This document shows, piece after piece, positions 1 to 8,938 of a stretch of DNA of 46,854 nucleotides. The notes beneath the pieces are model-generated. The model saw only the letters and a list, made by a program, of their open reading frames with translations, was not told the origin of the DNA and ran no database searches. Origin of the DNA: Bacteroidales bacterium (GTDB lineage: Bacteria > Bacteroidota > Bacteroidia > Bacteroidales > WCHB1-69); the NCBI GenBank assembly GCA_017994425.1, contig JAGOKS010000006.1, positions 1-46,854 on the forward strand, given 5' to 3'. The first letter of the stretch is position 1; every line of letters starts with the position of its first letter. The position numbers and the translations under genes are program-made.

Positions 1-63
1 GTTATAGTATTATATATAACAATATTATATGTATTATAAATAAAGAATTACTTTAAATAATAC

Positions 64-77
64 ATGTAAATTTACAT
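64..77. promoter_or_regulatory. Perfect 14-bp palindrome, probable operator
   Basis: The sequence ATGTAAATTTACAT is a perfect palindrome about 120 bp upstream of the XRE-type regulator gene. A related TGTAAATGTAAAT stretch lies at about 157-169, just before the start codon. Helix-turn-helix regulators of this type commonly bind such dyads and repress their own gene. Autoregulation here is inferred from position only. Confidence 0.4.
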
Positions 78-100
78 ATAAAATAATATAAATTGTTAAA

Positions 101-135
101 ATTGATTTTCCGTTTTTATTTTTTTATTACTTTTG
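101..135 (+). promoter_or_regulatory. Promoter of the XRE regulator gene
   Basis: TACTTTTG at 128-135 matches the Bacteroidota -7 box TAnnTTTG. An ATTG at 101-104 is a plausible -33 element, although the spacing (23 bp) is slightly longer than the usual 19-21. Confidence 0.5.
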
Positions 136-182
136 CAAACAAAGTAAATTTATATTTGTAAATGTAAATATCAAAATAAAAG

Positions 183-728
183 ATGAAAGAAAGAATAAAG
201 AAACTATTGGAAGAAAAAAATTTAAGCCAATCATCTTTTGCAGATTTAATTGGTGTAGGAAGACCAAATGTAACTCATCTAATGAAAGGCCGGAATAACT
301 TTAGTCAAATAATAGCATCCAACACCCTATTGGCTTTTCCCGACATAAATCCAATGTGGTTATTAAAAGGAGAAGGAAATATGTATAAACCCGCTAAAAC
401 AAATAACACAAAGATAGAAAGTGCGAATGAATTGAAAAACAAAAAAATGGATACAGAAATTATGTTTCCGGATAGTTTTGAAAATTATACAGAAGAACAA
501 GAAAATCAATTAAGTAATAAAAATATGATATCTCAAGGAGATTTAAATATTAGTGAAGATACAAAGTCAGATACCGGAATATCGCATGCTGATGAAGCTA
601 CTATTAGAACAAGTACATCTCAATTATCGGGAAACGAAACTCTATCTTCCATAAACAAAAGAAAGATAGAAAAAATAGTTTTTTTCTATACCGATCAAAC
701 ATTTGAAGAATATTATCCCAAAGCTTAG
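183..728 (+). CDS. XRE/CI-like helix-turn-helix transcriptional regulator
   Basis: A 181-residue protein. Residues about 1-68 form a lambda-repressor-like HTH: an N-terminal helix, the turn around LSQSSFADLIGVGRPNVTHL, and an INPMWLLKGEGNMY ending typical of Bacteroidota regulators of this family. Residues 75-150 are polar, low-complexity and probably disordered. The C-terminus (KIEKIVFFYTDQTFEEYYP) is a short conserved-looking tail seen in many Bacteroidota HTH proteins. No S24 peptidase domain is visible, so this is not a LexA/CI-type self-cleaving repressor. The gene stands alone with its own promoter and a palindrome upstream, which suggests autoregulation. Its target genes are unknown. 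The start ATG sits at the beginning of the HTH fold, as expected. Confidence 0.8.
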   Translation: MKERIKKLLEEKNLSQSSFADLIGVGRPNVTHLMKGRNNFSQIIASNTLLAFPDINPMWLLKGEGNMYKPAKTNNTKIESANELKNKKMDTEIMFPDSFENYTEEQENQLSNKNMISQGDLNISEDTKSDTGISHADEATIRTSTSQLSGNETLSSINKRKIEKIVFFYTDQTFEEYYPKA

Positions 729-826
729 TTTTTGGGGTACTACTAAGAATTGCAAGCAATAGTATTTTTTGTCAGCCTTTGGTTTATTTTCTTAATAATA
801 ATTCTTACACATATTGGAATTTGTTA

Positions 827-834
827 TACTTTTG
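827..834 (+). promoter_or_regulatory. Promoter -7 box upstream of tilS
   Basis: TACTTTTG matches TAnnTTTG, 94 bp before the tilS ATG. No convincing -33 TTTG is present at the right spacing. Confidence 0.4.
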
Positions 835-928
835 CATTAGTTGATAATAAATCAATTATTAATTATTAAACATTAATGTGCAGTAAATTATTATAATTCT
901 TACTATTGACGTTTTATTCTATGTCTAC

Positions 929-2260
929 ATGAAAAACCGATTTTTAACATATAACGAAACTTTACTAACTTCAGCAGATAAAGTTTTACTAACGTTAAGC
1001 GGCGGCATAGATTCTATGGTTATGTTGCATTTGTTTCAGCAATATTCATTTCAAATAGGTATAGCACATTGTAATTTTCAATTAAGAGATAAAGAAGCTG
1101 ATGCTGATGAAATATTTGTTAAAAAAACAGCTGAAAAAGCCAATATAGCGTTTTTTTCTGTTCGGTTTGATACTAAAATTTATGCCCGTAAGCAAGGTAT
1201 TTCCATTCAAATGGCTGCAAGAGAGTTGAGATATACTTGGTTCCAAGAAATTGCTCGACAAAACGATTTTACATACATTGCGACCGCTCATCATCGCGAT
1301 GATGTATTGGAAACTTTCTTTGTAAATATGCTTCGTAAAACAGGAATAAAAGGCTTAAGTGGCATTAAAGCAAAAAACGGGAATATTGTAAGGCCTTTAT
1401 TGCCATTTTCCAGACAAGAGATACAGGAGTATGCAGAAACCAATCATATTCAATACCGTGAAGACGAATCGAATAAAAGCGACTATTATACAAGAAATTA
1501 TATTAGACATCATATCATTCCGGCATTCAGAAAATTACAGGATAATTTTGATGAAGCTTTATCCGAAACTATACATATTTTAAGCCATCAAGAAACTATT
1601 TACAGCCTTCATATTGAAAATATTAAACAACAAATAATGAAAAGTGATGATAGAATACATTCGATTGATATAGAAAAATTAAAAAAATTATCAAATCCAA
1701 ATGTATATTTATTTGAATGCATCTATCCTTTTGGATTTAATGCTTCTCAAACAGATAGTATTTTGTTATCTTTAAACAATACCTCCGGTAAACTTTTTAT
1801 TTCAGAAACACACCGTATCTTAAAAGATAGAGATAAATTATTGATAAGACCTAATCTCAATAATGAAAGAAATCAATATCAATACATTGAAAATACATTT
1901 GTAAATGATAGTTTAGAACATTCTAACCTTTGTTTACATTTAATGTCTTATAGTCAAGATTTTTGTTTTGAAAAAAGTTTGGATATTGCTTATTTTGATG
2001 CAGATAAAATAAAATACCCTTTGATAATTCGCAAATGGGAGCAAGGGGATTTCTTTTATCCCTTCGGTATGAAAGGAAAAAAGAAGCTAAGTGATTTTTT
2101 TACAGACAATAAAATTTCAATATTTGAAAAAGAGACAATAGACATAGTATGTAACGGCAATGGAGATATATTATGGATAATAGGTTTTCGCAGTGATAAT
2201 CGATACAAGGTAACACCACAAACAAAAAACATTCTCAAAATAACGACAATTCCAAAATAA
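929..2260 (+). CDS. tilS: tRNA(Ile)-lysidine synthase TilS
   Basis: Cytosolic enzyme that uses ATP to attach lysine to C34 of the AUA-reading tRNA-Ile, changing both its codon and amino-acid specificity. The PP-loop motif SGGIDS is at residues 24-29, followed by the family's HCNFQLR and ATAHHRDDVLET segments (around residue 120). The C-terminal TilS domain carries the WEQGDFFYPFGMKGKKKLSDFF signature near residues 365-390. At 443 residues it is the usual length for Bacteroidota TilS. murA follows after 21 bp and is probably co-transcribed. The gene is essential in most bacteria and shows no damage. Confidence 0.97.
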   Translation: MKNRFLTYNETLLTSADKVLLTLSGGIDSMVMLHLFQQYSFQIGIAHCNFQLRDKEADADEIFVKKTAEKANIAFFSVRFDTKIYARKQGISIQMAARELRYTWFQEIARQNDFTYIATAHHRDDVLETFFVNMLRKTGIKGLSGIKAKNGNIVRPLLPFSRQEIQEYAETNHIQYREDESNKSDYYTRNYIRHHIIPAFRKLQDNFDEALSETIHILSHQETIYSLHIENIKQQIMKSDDRIHSIDIEKLKKLSNPNVYLFECIYPFGFNASQTDSILLSLNNTSGKLFISETHRILKDRDKLLIRPNLNNERNQYQYIENTFVNDSLEHSNLCLHLMSYSQDFCFEKSLDIAYFDADKIKYPLIIRKWEQGDFFYPFGMKGKKKLSDFFTDNKISIFEKETIDIVCNGNGDILWIIGFRSDNRYKVTPQTKNILKITTIPK

Positions 2261-2281
2261 CAATAAACTAAAAACAATATT

Positions 2282-3589
2282 ATGGCTAGATTTGAAATTC
2301 GAGGAGGAAAACAGCTTAAAGGAGAATTAATCCCTCAAGGCGCTAAAAATGAAGCCTTGCAAGTTATTTGTGCTGTATTACTTACTAAGGATAAAGTTAC
2401 TATTTCTAATATTCCTAATATTCTTGACATAAATAGATTGATAGAACTATTAATAGGGATGGGAGTAAAAGTGGAACAAAAGTCACCTGATACCTATTGT
2501 TTCGAAGCTCAGAATGTTGATTTTGAATATATGGAAACAAACACATTTATTAATCAAGCCAATCGTTTACGCGGGTCAATAATGATTTTAGGTCCCCTTT
2601 TAGGCAGATTTAAAAGAGGCATTGCACCACGTCCGGGAGGAGATAAAATAGGACGAAGAAAATTAGATATTCACTTCGATGGTTTGTTACGTTTGGGAGC
2701 TGAATTAGATATATTAGAAGAAAAACTTTTGTATAAATTAAAAACAAATCAGCTGAAAGGCTGTTATATGCATCTGGAAGAAGCTTCTGTTACTGCAACA
2801 GCTAATATTATCATGGCGGCAGTATTGGCAGAAGGGAAGACAAGCATTTTTAATGCGGCTTGCGAACCATATTTATACCAATTATGTACGATGTTAAATA
2901 ATATGGGAGCCAAAATTTCAGGTGTGGGATCCAATTTGTTAATCATTGAAGGTGTCGATTCTTTACACGGATGTACTCATCGCTTATTACCTGATATGAT
3001 TGAAATAGGTAGTTTTATCGGGATGGCAGCGCTTACTTCTTCTGAAATAAATATTAAAAATGTTGGTTATGAGCATTTGGGAATCATACCAAAAGTTTTT
3101 CAACGTTTAGGAATAAAAATGGAAAGAAAAGGAGATGATTTGTATATTCCTGCACAAGAACATTATGAAGTTGAAACATTTATGGATGGTTCCATTATGA
3201 CTATTGCAGATGCTCCCTGGCCGGGTTTTACACCCGACCTTATAAGTATTGCATTGGTAACTGCAATTCAAGCAAAAGGTAGTGTGTTGATTCATCAAAA
3301 AATGTTTGAAAGTCGTTTGTTTTTTGTTGATAAACTAATAGATATGGGTGCTCAAATTATCCTTTGCGACCCTCATAGAGCTACGGTTATTGGCTTAGAT
3401 CATCAATTTCCATTACGTGGCACTACTATGACTTCTCCCGATATTCGTGCCGGTGTAGCCCAACTGATTGCAGCTCTATCGGCTAAAGGTACAAGTATTA
3501 TCCACAATATTGATCAAATAGACCGTGGTTATCAGAATATTGATGTAAGATTGCAAAGTATTGGCGCTGATATTCAACGTTTAGATTAA
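2282..3589 (+). CDS. murA: UDP-N-acetylglucosamine 1-carboxyvinyltransferase MurA
   Basis: First committed step of peptidoglycan synthesis: transfers enolpyruvate from PEP to UDP-GlcNAc in the cytosol. At 435 residues it spans the whole EPT/inside-out barrel fold. K22 in GAKNEAL, the RLRGS segment and the D-rich PDMIEIGSF stretch are all present. The active-site loop reads RPGGDKIGRR, so the residue that is Cys115 in E. coli is Asp121 here. In other bacteria (mycobacteria, chlamydiae, Borrelia) this Cys-to-Asp version is active but is not alkylated by fosfomycin. Intrinsic fosfomycin insensitivity is therefore likely (inference). It lies 21 bp after tilS. Confidence 0.97.
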   Translation: MARFEIRGGKQLKGELIPQGAKNEALQVICAVLLTKDKVTISNIPNILDINRLIELLIGMGVKVEQKSPDTYCFEAQNVDFEYMETNTFINQANRLRGSIMILGPLLGRFKRGIAPRPGGDKIGRRKLDIHFDGLLRLGAELDILEEKLLYKLKTNQLKGCYMHLEEASVTATANIIMAAVLAEGKTSIFNAACEPYLYQLCTMLNNMGAKISGVGSNLLIIEGVDSLHGCTHRLLPDMIEIGSFIGMAALTSSEINIKNVGYEHLGIIPKVFQRLGIKMERKGDDLYIPAQEHYEVETFMDGSIMTIADAPWPGFTPDLISIALVTAIQAKGSVLIHQKMFESRLFFVDKLIDMGAQIILCDPHRATVIGLDHQFPLRGTTMTSPDIRAGVAQLIAALSAKGTSIIHNIDQIDRGYQNIDVRLQSIGADIQRLD

Positions 3590-3611
3590 AGTTCCTAAAA
3601 ATACAACACCA

Positions 3612-3646
3612 TTGTCTTTTTCATTTCCTATTTTTTATTACTTTTG
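3612..3646 (+). promoter_or_regulatory. Promoter of the nfuA-like/ychF pair
   Basis: TACTTTTG at 3639-3646 is a full TAnnTTTG -7 box. A TTG at 3612-3614 could be the -33 element, with a long spacer (24 bp). It lies in the 89-bp gap after murA and gives the downstream pair its own transcript. Confidence 0.5.
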
Positions 3647-3678
3647 CATCCTATTAATATTATAAATATATCATAATA

Positions 3679-3924
3679 ATGGAAATGACATTAGAAGAAA
3701 AAGTAATCTACGTAATCAATCAAATAAGACCTCATTTACAAGCAGATGGAGGAGATATACGTTTTGTAGAATTAACGCCAGATAATATTGTAAAGGTAGA
3801 ATTGCAAGGGGCTTGCGGTTCTTGTCCATATAGCAGAATGACGTTAAAAGATGGCGTTGAAGCTACTTTAAAACAACATGTTCCTGAAATTCAATCAGTA
3901 ATAGATATTAACTTAGGAATTTAA
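3679..3924 (+). CDS. NifU-like C-terminal domain Fe-S carrier protein
   Basis: An 81-residue protein made only of the NifU C-terminal (Nfu) domain. It has the LQADGGDIRFVE entry and the cluster-binding CxxC at Cys46 and Cys49 (GACGSCPYS). Proteins of this kind bind a labile [4Fe-4S] cluster, usually across a dimer, and pass it to apo-proteins. The stand-alone short form is common in Bacteroidota. ychF begins 13 bp downstream, so the two are probably co-transcribed. A functional link between them is not established. An in-frame Met at codon 3 is an alternative start. Confidence 0.92.
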   Translation: MEMTLEEKVIYVINQIRPHLQADGGDIRFVELTPDNIVKVELQGACGSCPYSRMTLKDGVEATLKQHVPEIQSVIDINLGI

Positions 3925-3937
3925 TAACATATTTTTT

Positions 3938-5032
3938 ATGGGTTTAAAATGTGGCATTATTGGAATTACCAACTCAGGTAAAACTACTTTGTTCAATTGT
4001 ATGTCAAAAACAAAAGCACAGATTACCAATTTTGCTTTCAGTACAGGAAAATCAAATATAGGTATTTGTACAGTTCCGGATCAACGATTAACTAAAATAC
4101 ATCAGTTAATAAAAGCTGATGAACTAATTTATGCTACCGTTGAAATTGTTGACATCCCGGGTTTGGCAAAAGGCTCTAGTATGGGAGAGGGGATTGGAAA
4201 TGCTTTTCTGGCTGATATACGTTTATGCGATGCGCTTATACATGTTTTACGTTGTTTCGATGATGCAAATTTACCTCATATTGACGAAACTATTAATCCG
4301 GTAAGAGATATAGAAACTGTTGATTTAGAACTTCAAATTAAAGATTTAGAACAGATAGAACGAAAAATTCAAAAATTAGACAAAGCAGCCAGAGTTGGAG
4401 ATAAGGAAGCACGTCAGCATATTGAAATACTGGAAAAATATAAAAATCACCTTGAAAATTTTCAAAATATCAGAACATTAGTTACCAATGAAAATGAAAA
4501 GAAAGTGGTAGAAGATATGATGCTTTTAACTGCTAAACCCGTTATTTATGTATGCAATGTAGACGAAAAATCAGTGTTGACTGGGAATGCATATTCAAAT
4601 GCAGTAAAAGATTTTCTTAAAAACACAAATACTGAAATATTAATTATTGGGGGAAAATTGGAAGCTGAAATTTCTGAATTAGACGATGCAGATCAGTTAC
4701 TTTTCTTAGAAGATGTCGGCTTACAAGAACCGGGAGTTAATAAATTGTTGCAATCAGCTTACAAATCATTGAATCTTATTTCTTTTTTTACCGTTGGCGG
4801 TAAAGAAAACCGTGCATGGACTATTACCGAGGGCATGTTGGCTCCTCAGGCTGCCGGAGTTATTCATAGTGATCTTGAAAGAGGTTTTATTCGTGCAGAA
4901 GTCATTGCATACAATGATTTAATAGCTTATGGATCAGAAGTTAATTGTAAAAATGCAGGCAAATTATCCGTTGAAGGGAAAAATTATATTATTAAAGATG
5001 GTGATATTTTACATATTCGATTCAATGTATAA
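3938..5032 (+). CDS. ychF: Redox-regulated ATPase YchF (Obg family)
   Basis: A 364-residue P-loop ATPase of the Obg/YchF group (OLA1-like), which binds ribosomes and prefers ATP over GTP. G1 is GITNSGKTT (residues 9-17). G3 is DIPGLAKGSSMGEG (from residue 72). The position that is NKxD in true GTPases is NVDE (207-210), the mark of the ATP-preferring YchF group. A coiled-coil helical insert lies at about 128-190 and a C-terminal TGS domain at about 280-362. The G1 sequence differs from the GLPNVGKST of proteobacterial YchF, a variant I associate with Bacteroidota. It forms a pair with the upstream Nfu-like gene. Confidence 0.95.
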   Translation: MGLKCGIIGITNSGKTTLFNCMSKTKAQITNFAFSTGKSNIGICTVPDQRLTKIHQLIKADELIYATVEIVDIPGLAKGSSMGEGIGNAFLADIRLCDALIHVLRCFDDANLPHIDETINPVRDIETVDLELQIKDLEQIERKIQKLDKAARVGDKEARQHIEILEKYKNHLENFQNIRTLVTNENEKKVVEDMMLLTAKPVIYVCNVDEKSVLTGNAYSNAVKDFLKNTNTEILIIGGKLEAEISELDDADQLLFLEDVGLQEPGVNKLLQSAYKSLNLISFFTVGGKENRAWTITEGMLAPQAAGVIHSDLERGFIRAEVIAYNDLIAYGSEVNCKNAGKLSVEGKNYIIKDGDILHIRFNV

Positions 5033-5076
5033 TTTTTTTTTATCATGATTAAAAGGCAAGTCAATAAAAAAAATAT

Positions 5077-5084
5077 TATATTTG
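5077..5084 (+). promoter_or_regulatory. Promoter -7 box of the CAP/OmpA-like gene
   Basis: TATATTTG matches TAnnTTTG, 64 bp upstream of the start codon. An AAAAGG ribosome binding site lies directly before the ATG at 5149. Confidence 0.5.
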
Positions 5085-5148
5085 CATATCATAAATTTTA
5101 CACATATAATTGTTATATTAAAAACGTTAAAAATTAAAACATAAAAGG

Positions 5149-7593
5149 ATGAAACATATTTTTACTTATTTATTAAGAATTTGTATACTATTTTGTTTAT
5201 TAATCAGTCTAAATGTTCAAGCTCAACAAGCAACTATTTGTGACATTACTTTTGAAAGTGTAGGAGAAGCTAATCCTAAGTATCTTAAAAATTTTAATCC
5301 AATAGATTATAATCGGCAAATAATGAATGAGTGCGTGATTGATGTTATTAATTATGCACGCAAAAATTGTAGTTTTGCAGAGCCATTGATAGAAAAGATA
5401 ATTTTGGATACAGCAGCTAAGTACCAGTCGGATTTTATGGCAAAAAAAGAAGAAAGGACATACGATAATATTGTCAGCTATTTGAAAACAACCGAATTAA
5501 GGTCTGTTAGAGCAGGAGGGACAAAACGTGTCAGTGAGCTTATAGCCAGGGTTAAAGCAACAAAAGATAATGCTAAGAGCGACTATTCATATTTGGAAGT
5601 AGCCACTGAAATTGCAAATTATATATTAAAAAATCCCAAAACTACGGCTATACCTTTGGATAATAAATTTACTTATATAGGTGTTGGTATAAGTGTGGAT
5701 GCGTATTATAAATATGTGTATGCATCTTTAGTTTTTGGTAATGATTTGTCATTTAATAAGGATGATATTACCTTTAAAAATACGACGTATACACGAAAAA
5801 CATACGGATTAAAACCTTACAATGATAAAATATGTCGTAAATGTGAAGTGAAAAATATTGAAGAATTGCATAAATGTATTGTGGTTAAAGGTTCTGATAT
5901 ATATTTTGTTCACCCTAACGTAAAAGAATTGAAACGATTAATAGGGAAGAAAAAAGATGCCATAGCCATAGATATTGTTCAACATTCTCAATATGTATGC
6001 AATTCACAAAATGATATTGACTTAAATTTCCCAAACAGAGGTGTGATGTTAAAATACATTCCCTTTAAGAAATTAGTGAAGAAAAACGAAATAACAGATA
6101 AGAAAGATAAAGGAATAAGAACCTATCTTGTAAGTATACCTAATGAAGTTTCCGCTCCTTATGATATTAATTTAATTTTAATAAAAAACAAAGTTGTTTG
6201 TCGTACCTTAGTGAAGACCAACATTAAACAACCTACATCCAATTATTCAGGGAAAACAAGTTTAATCCCTGATTTAACAGGCATACAAACCTCCATCAAT
6301 TATATTCCGCAACCTGAAAAAACACAATTGGAATTTAATGTACCCTTTGAATTAAATAAATCAGAATATAATGCTCAGGATATTCAACCTTTTATTGATG
6401 CTTTGAAAGAACCAAGGTTTATTATTGATAGCTTGGAAATTACAGCTTCTACTTCATTTGAAGGTTCAGATCAATCGAATGAAACTTTACAAAAAAAACG
6501 TTCCGAAAGTATCATAGCTGCTCTACGAAAAATGCAAGTTGAAAATATTGTTCATACTATCAAATTAGAAGATGGTTATGATTTATTAATTGCGGATTTA
6601 AAGAACAACAAGGAATATTCTGATTTAGCAAGTTTATCAAGGAATGATTTAAAAGCAAAACTAAGAAATGCTAAATTAGCAAAAACTTTAGAACCAATAT
6701 TGAAGAATCATCGTCGGGCTCACATCAGCATGTATGCCACTTATGATATTACTGAAAAATATGAACAAGGATTTGTGGTAAATAAATTTAATAAAACCTT
6801 AGCAAAAGGTGATTTACCTTTGGCTTTTGCTATTCAAAAATTTATAATTAAAAGAGTAGAAGAAGGTATGTATACCAAAGACTTAATTGATAGCATGAAA
6901 ATTCCGAATACCTTGTCTATGTTGCCATTTCTGACGAATAAATATTATATGTTGTCGTTTTACGATGGTGGATTATCCTCTGAAAACATGAAAGCGGTGA
7001 TTGATTTAGTAAAATTTGATAATAAGAACCAAATTGTTGAATTTAATGCTCTTTGCTGCTCTGTTTTAGATATGGAAATCAAATCAACTTCACAAGTGAT
7101 ACCTATGCAAGTAAAAATAGATAAATTTTATAATACATCCATAGGGAAAACCTATCCTGCCAAAGTAGATGCGTTAAATATGACGTACCAATATAAAGTA
7201 TTGGATTTTATTAATGAAAGTGAAACTCCCGATGAAGCTTTAATGGCTACTATTTACTCAAAAATTAAAGAAATAGCATTACCTACCATTACAACATGGC
7301 AAAAAGCTTACGAAGTAGCTTCAACATTTATTGAATATGGTGATTATGGTTTTGCTCGTACAACGATGGATACTTACATTAATGATCCGGGAATTAGCGA
7401 AGATTTTATTTTTACCTATTTAAATTTGTATAGTATAGACGAAAGAACGTATACATCAAAGAAATTTGAAATTGCTTGTCGCTTAGCATCACAAAAGAAC
7501 AGAGCCCGTTTTTGCAATGAGATAAAATCTTATTCCTATTTGGTAAGGGAAAATCTTGGAGCTAAGAATATTATATGTAGCGAATGTAAATAG
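5149..7593 (+). CDS. Secreted protein with CAP-like N-terminal and OmpA-like central domains
   Basis: An 814-residue protein with a signal peptide (hydrophobic residues 9-20, likely cleavage after NVQA, residue 25). Residues about 30-190 resemble a CAP/SCP fold: helices with YARKN, then SYLEVATEIANYILKNP and YIGVGISVD plus a KYVYASLVFGND strand, as in bacterial CAP proteins. I do not see the full His/Glu metal-site set. Around residues 395-510 there is an OmpA-like pattern: a FNVPFELNKSEYNAQDIQPF strand/helix, then ITASTSFEGSDQSNETLQKKRSESI. This suggests peptidoglycan contact. The remaining ~300 residues are helical and unassigned, ending in a cysteine pair (CSECK). It has its own promoter and a strong terminator. 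Probably periplasmic or outer-membrane associated; exact role unknown. Confidence 0.7.
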   Translation: MKHIFTYLLRICILFCLLISLNVQAQQATICDITFESVGEANPKYLKNFNPIDYNRQIMNECVIDVINYARKNCSFAEPLIEKIILDTAAKYQSDFMAKKEERTYDNIVSYLKTTELRSVRAGGTKRVSELIARVKATKDNAKSDYSYLEVATEIANYILKNPKTTAIPLDNKFTYIGVGISVDAYYKYVYASLVFGNDLSFNKDDITFKNTTYTRKTYGLKPYNDKICRKCEVKNIEELHKCIVVKGSDIYFVHPNVKELKRLIGKKKDAIAIDIVQHSQYVCNSQNDIDLNFPNRGVMLKYIPFKKLVKKNEITDKKDKGIRTYLVSIPNEVSAPYDINLILIKNKVVCRTLVKTNIKQPTSNYSGKTSLIPDLTGIQTSINYIPQPEKTQLEFNVPFELNKSEYNAQDIQPFIDALKEPRFIIDSLEITASTSFEGSDQSNETLQKKRSESIIAALRKMQVENIVHTIKLEDGYDLLIADLKNNKEYSDLASLSRNDLKAKLRNAKLAKTLEPILKNHRRAHISMYATYDITEKYEQGFVVNKFNKTLAKGDLPLAFAIQKFIIKRVEEGMYTKDLIDSMKIPNTLSMLPFLTNKYYMLSFYDGGLSSENMKAVIDLVKFDNKNQIVEFNALCCSVLDMEIKSTSQVIPMQVKIDKFYNTSIGKTYPAKVDALNMTYQYKVLDFINESETPDEALMATIYSKIKEIALPTITTWQKAYEVASTFIEYGDYGFARTTMDTYINDPGISEDFIFTYLNLYSIDERTYTSKKFEIACRLASQKNRARFCNEIKSYSYLVRENLGAKNIICSECK

Positions 7594-7609
7594 TATTTTT
7601 TCAGTTAAG

Positions 7610-7654
7610 GCTATTAACTATCTATGATAATAAGATTGATAATAGCTTTTTTTT
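7610..7654 (+). terminator. Rho-independent terminator after the CAP/OmpA-like gene
   Basis: The stem GCTATTA / TAATAGC (7610-7616 with 7640-7646) is followed by a run of eight T. It separates this gene from rarA, which begins at 7667. Confidence 0.75.
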
Positions 7655-7666
7655 AACCTATATAAC

Positions 7667-8938
7667 ATGAAATCGATACCTTTAGCAGAAGAAATGCGAC
7701 CAAGGACATTGGATGATTATTATGGTCAGGAGCATTTGGTTGCTAAAGATGCTATTCTTCGTAAGGCGATGGATGCCGGGAATATTCCATCCATGATATT
7801 ATGGGGACCTCCCGGAGTAGGAAAAACGACATTAGCTTATTTAATTGCCAATCAATTAAAATGTAATTTTTATAAACTCAGCGCCATTAATTCGGGTGTG
7901 CGTGATATACGTGATGTTATTGATAGTGCAAAAAATAGTGATGAGGCTTCAATTTTATTTATCGATGAAATACATCGTTTCAGCAAATCCCAACAAGATT
8001 CTTTGCTTGGAGCAGTAGAGCAGGGGATTGTCATTTTGATTGGAGCTACTACTGAAAATCCTTCTTTTGAAGTCATTACTCCTTTGTTATCCCGATGTCA
8101 GGTCTATGTATTAAAACCGCTGGATAAATCACATTTGCAGGATATATTGCTGCATGCACAAGAAATTATGCAGCTAAGAGTTGAACGAAAAATAACGATT
8201 GAATCAACAGATGCTTTGATGTATATTTCCGGCGGAGATGTGCGTAAATTACTCAATGCTTTTGAGTTAACTGTTTATTCTTTGTTGACAAATGAGACTG
8301 ATATAGTTATTACAAATGATAAAGTCATACAAGTGGTTCAACAAAATTTACAAACCTATGATAAATCAGGGGAAATGCACTATGATATTGTTTCTGCTTT
8401 TATTAAATCCTTACGAGGCAGCGATCCCAATGCTGCTGTGTATTGGATGGCACGTATGATAGCAGCGGGAGAAGATCCAAAATTTATTGCAAGAAGAATG
8501 GTCATTCTGGCTTCAGAGGATATTGGGAATGCCAATCCGAATGCTTTGTTATTAGCTACAAATTGTTTTCAAGCTGTAACGATGATTGGTATGCCCGAAT
8601 CTCGAATCATATTATCGCAAACAGCAATTTATTTAGCTTGTTCTCCTAAAAGTAACGCTTCCTATCTGGCTATAGATAAAGCATTGGCATTAGTTGAAAA
8701 AACGAAGGATTTATCCGTTCCCCTTTCGATACGCAATGCACCCACTAAACTTATGAAAGATTTAGATTATGGTTTAGGATATCAATACGCTCATGATTTT
8801 CCGGGAAATTTTGTAGCTCATGAATTTATGCCCGATACATTACGTGGAAAAGTAGTATATGAACCCGGAGATAATGCAAGGGAAAAGGAAATACGTCTTC
8901 GTTTGCAAAAGCTTTGGAAAAACAAATATAATTATTAA
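7667..8938 (+). CDS. rarA: Replication-associated recombination protein A (RarA/MgsA)
   Basis: A 423-residue AAA+ ATPase of the clamp-loader type that acts at stalled replication forks. Signature N-terminus PLAEEMRPRTLDDYYGQEHL, Walker A GPPGVGKT at residues 47-54, Walker B FIDEIHRF near residue 97, sensor 1 GATTENPSFE near 126. The C-terminal tetramerisation region includes YDIVSAFIKSLRGSDPNAAVYW. The length is typical. Its stop overlaps the stop of the convergent tsaE by 4 bp, with no terminator between them. Confidence 0.97.
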   Translation: MKSIPLAEEMRPRTLDDYYGQEHLVAKDAILRKAMDAGNIPSMILWGPPGVGKTTLAYLIANQLKCNFYKLSAINSGVRDIRDVIDSAKNSDEASILFIDEIHRFSKSQQDSLLGAVEQGIVILIGATTENPSFEVITPLLSRCQVYVLKPLDKSHLQDILLHAQEIMQLRVERKITIESTDALMYISGGDVRKLLNAFELTVYSLLTNETDIVITNDKVIQVVQQNLQTYDKSGEMHYDIVSAFIKSLRGSDPNAAVYWMARMIAAGEDPKFIARRMVILASEDIGNANPNALLLATNCFQAVTMIGMPESRIILSQTAIYLACSPKSNASYLAIDKALALVEKTKDLSVPLSIRNAPTKLMKDLDYGLGYQYAHDFPGNFVAHEFMPDTLRGKVVYEPGDNAREKEIRLRLQKLWKNKYNY

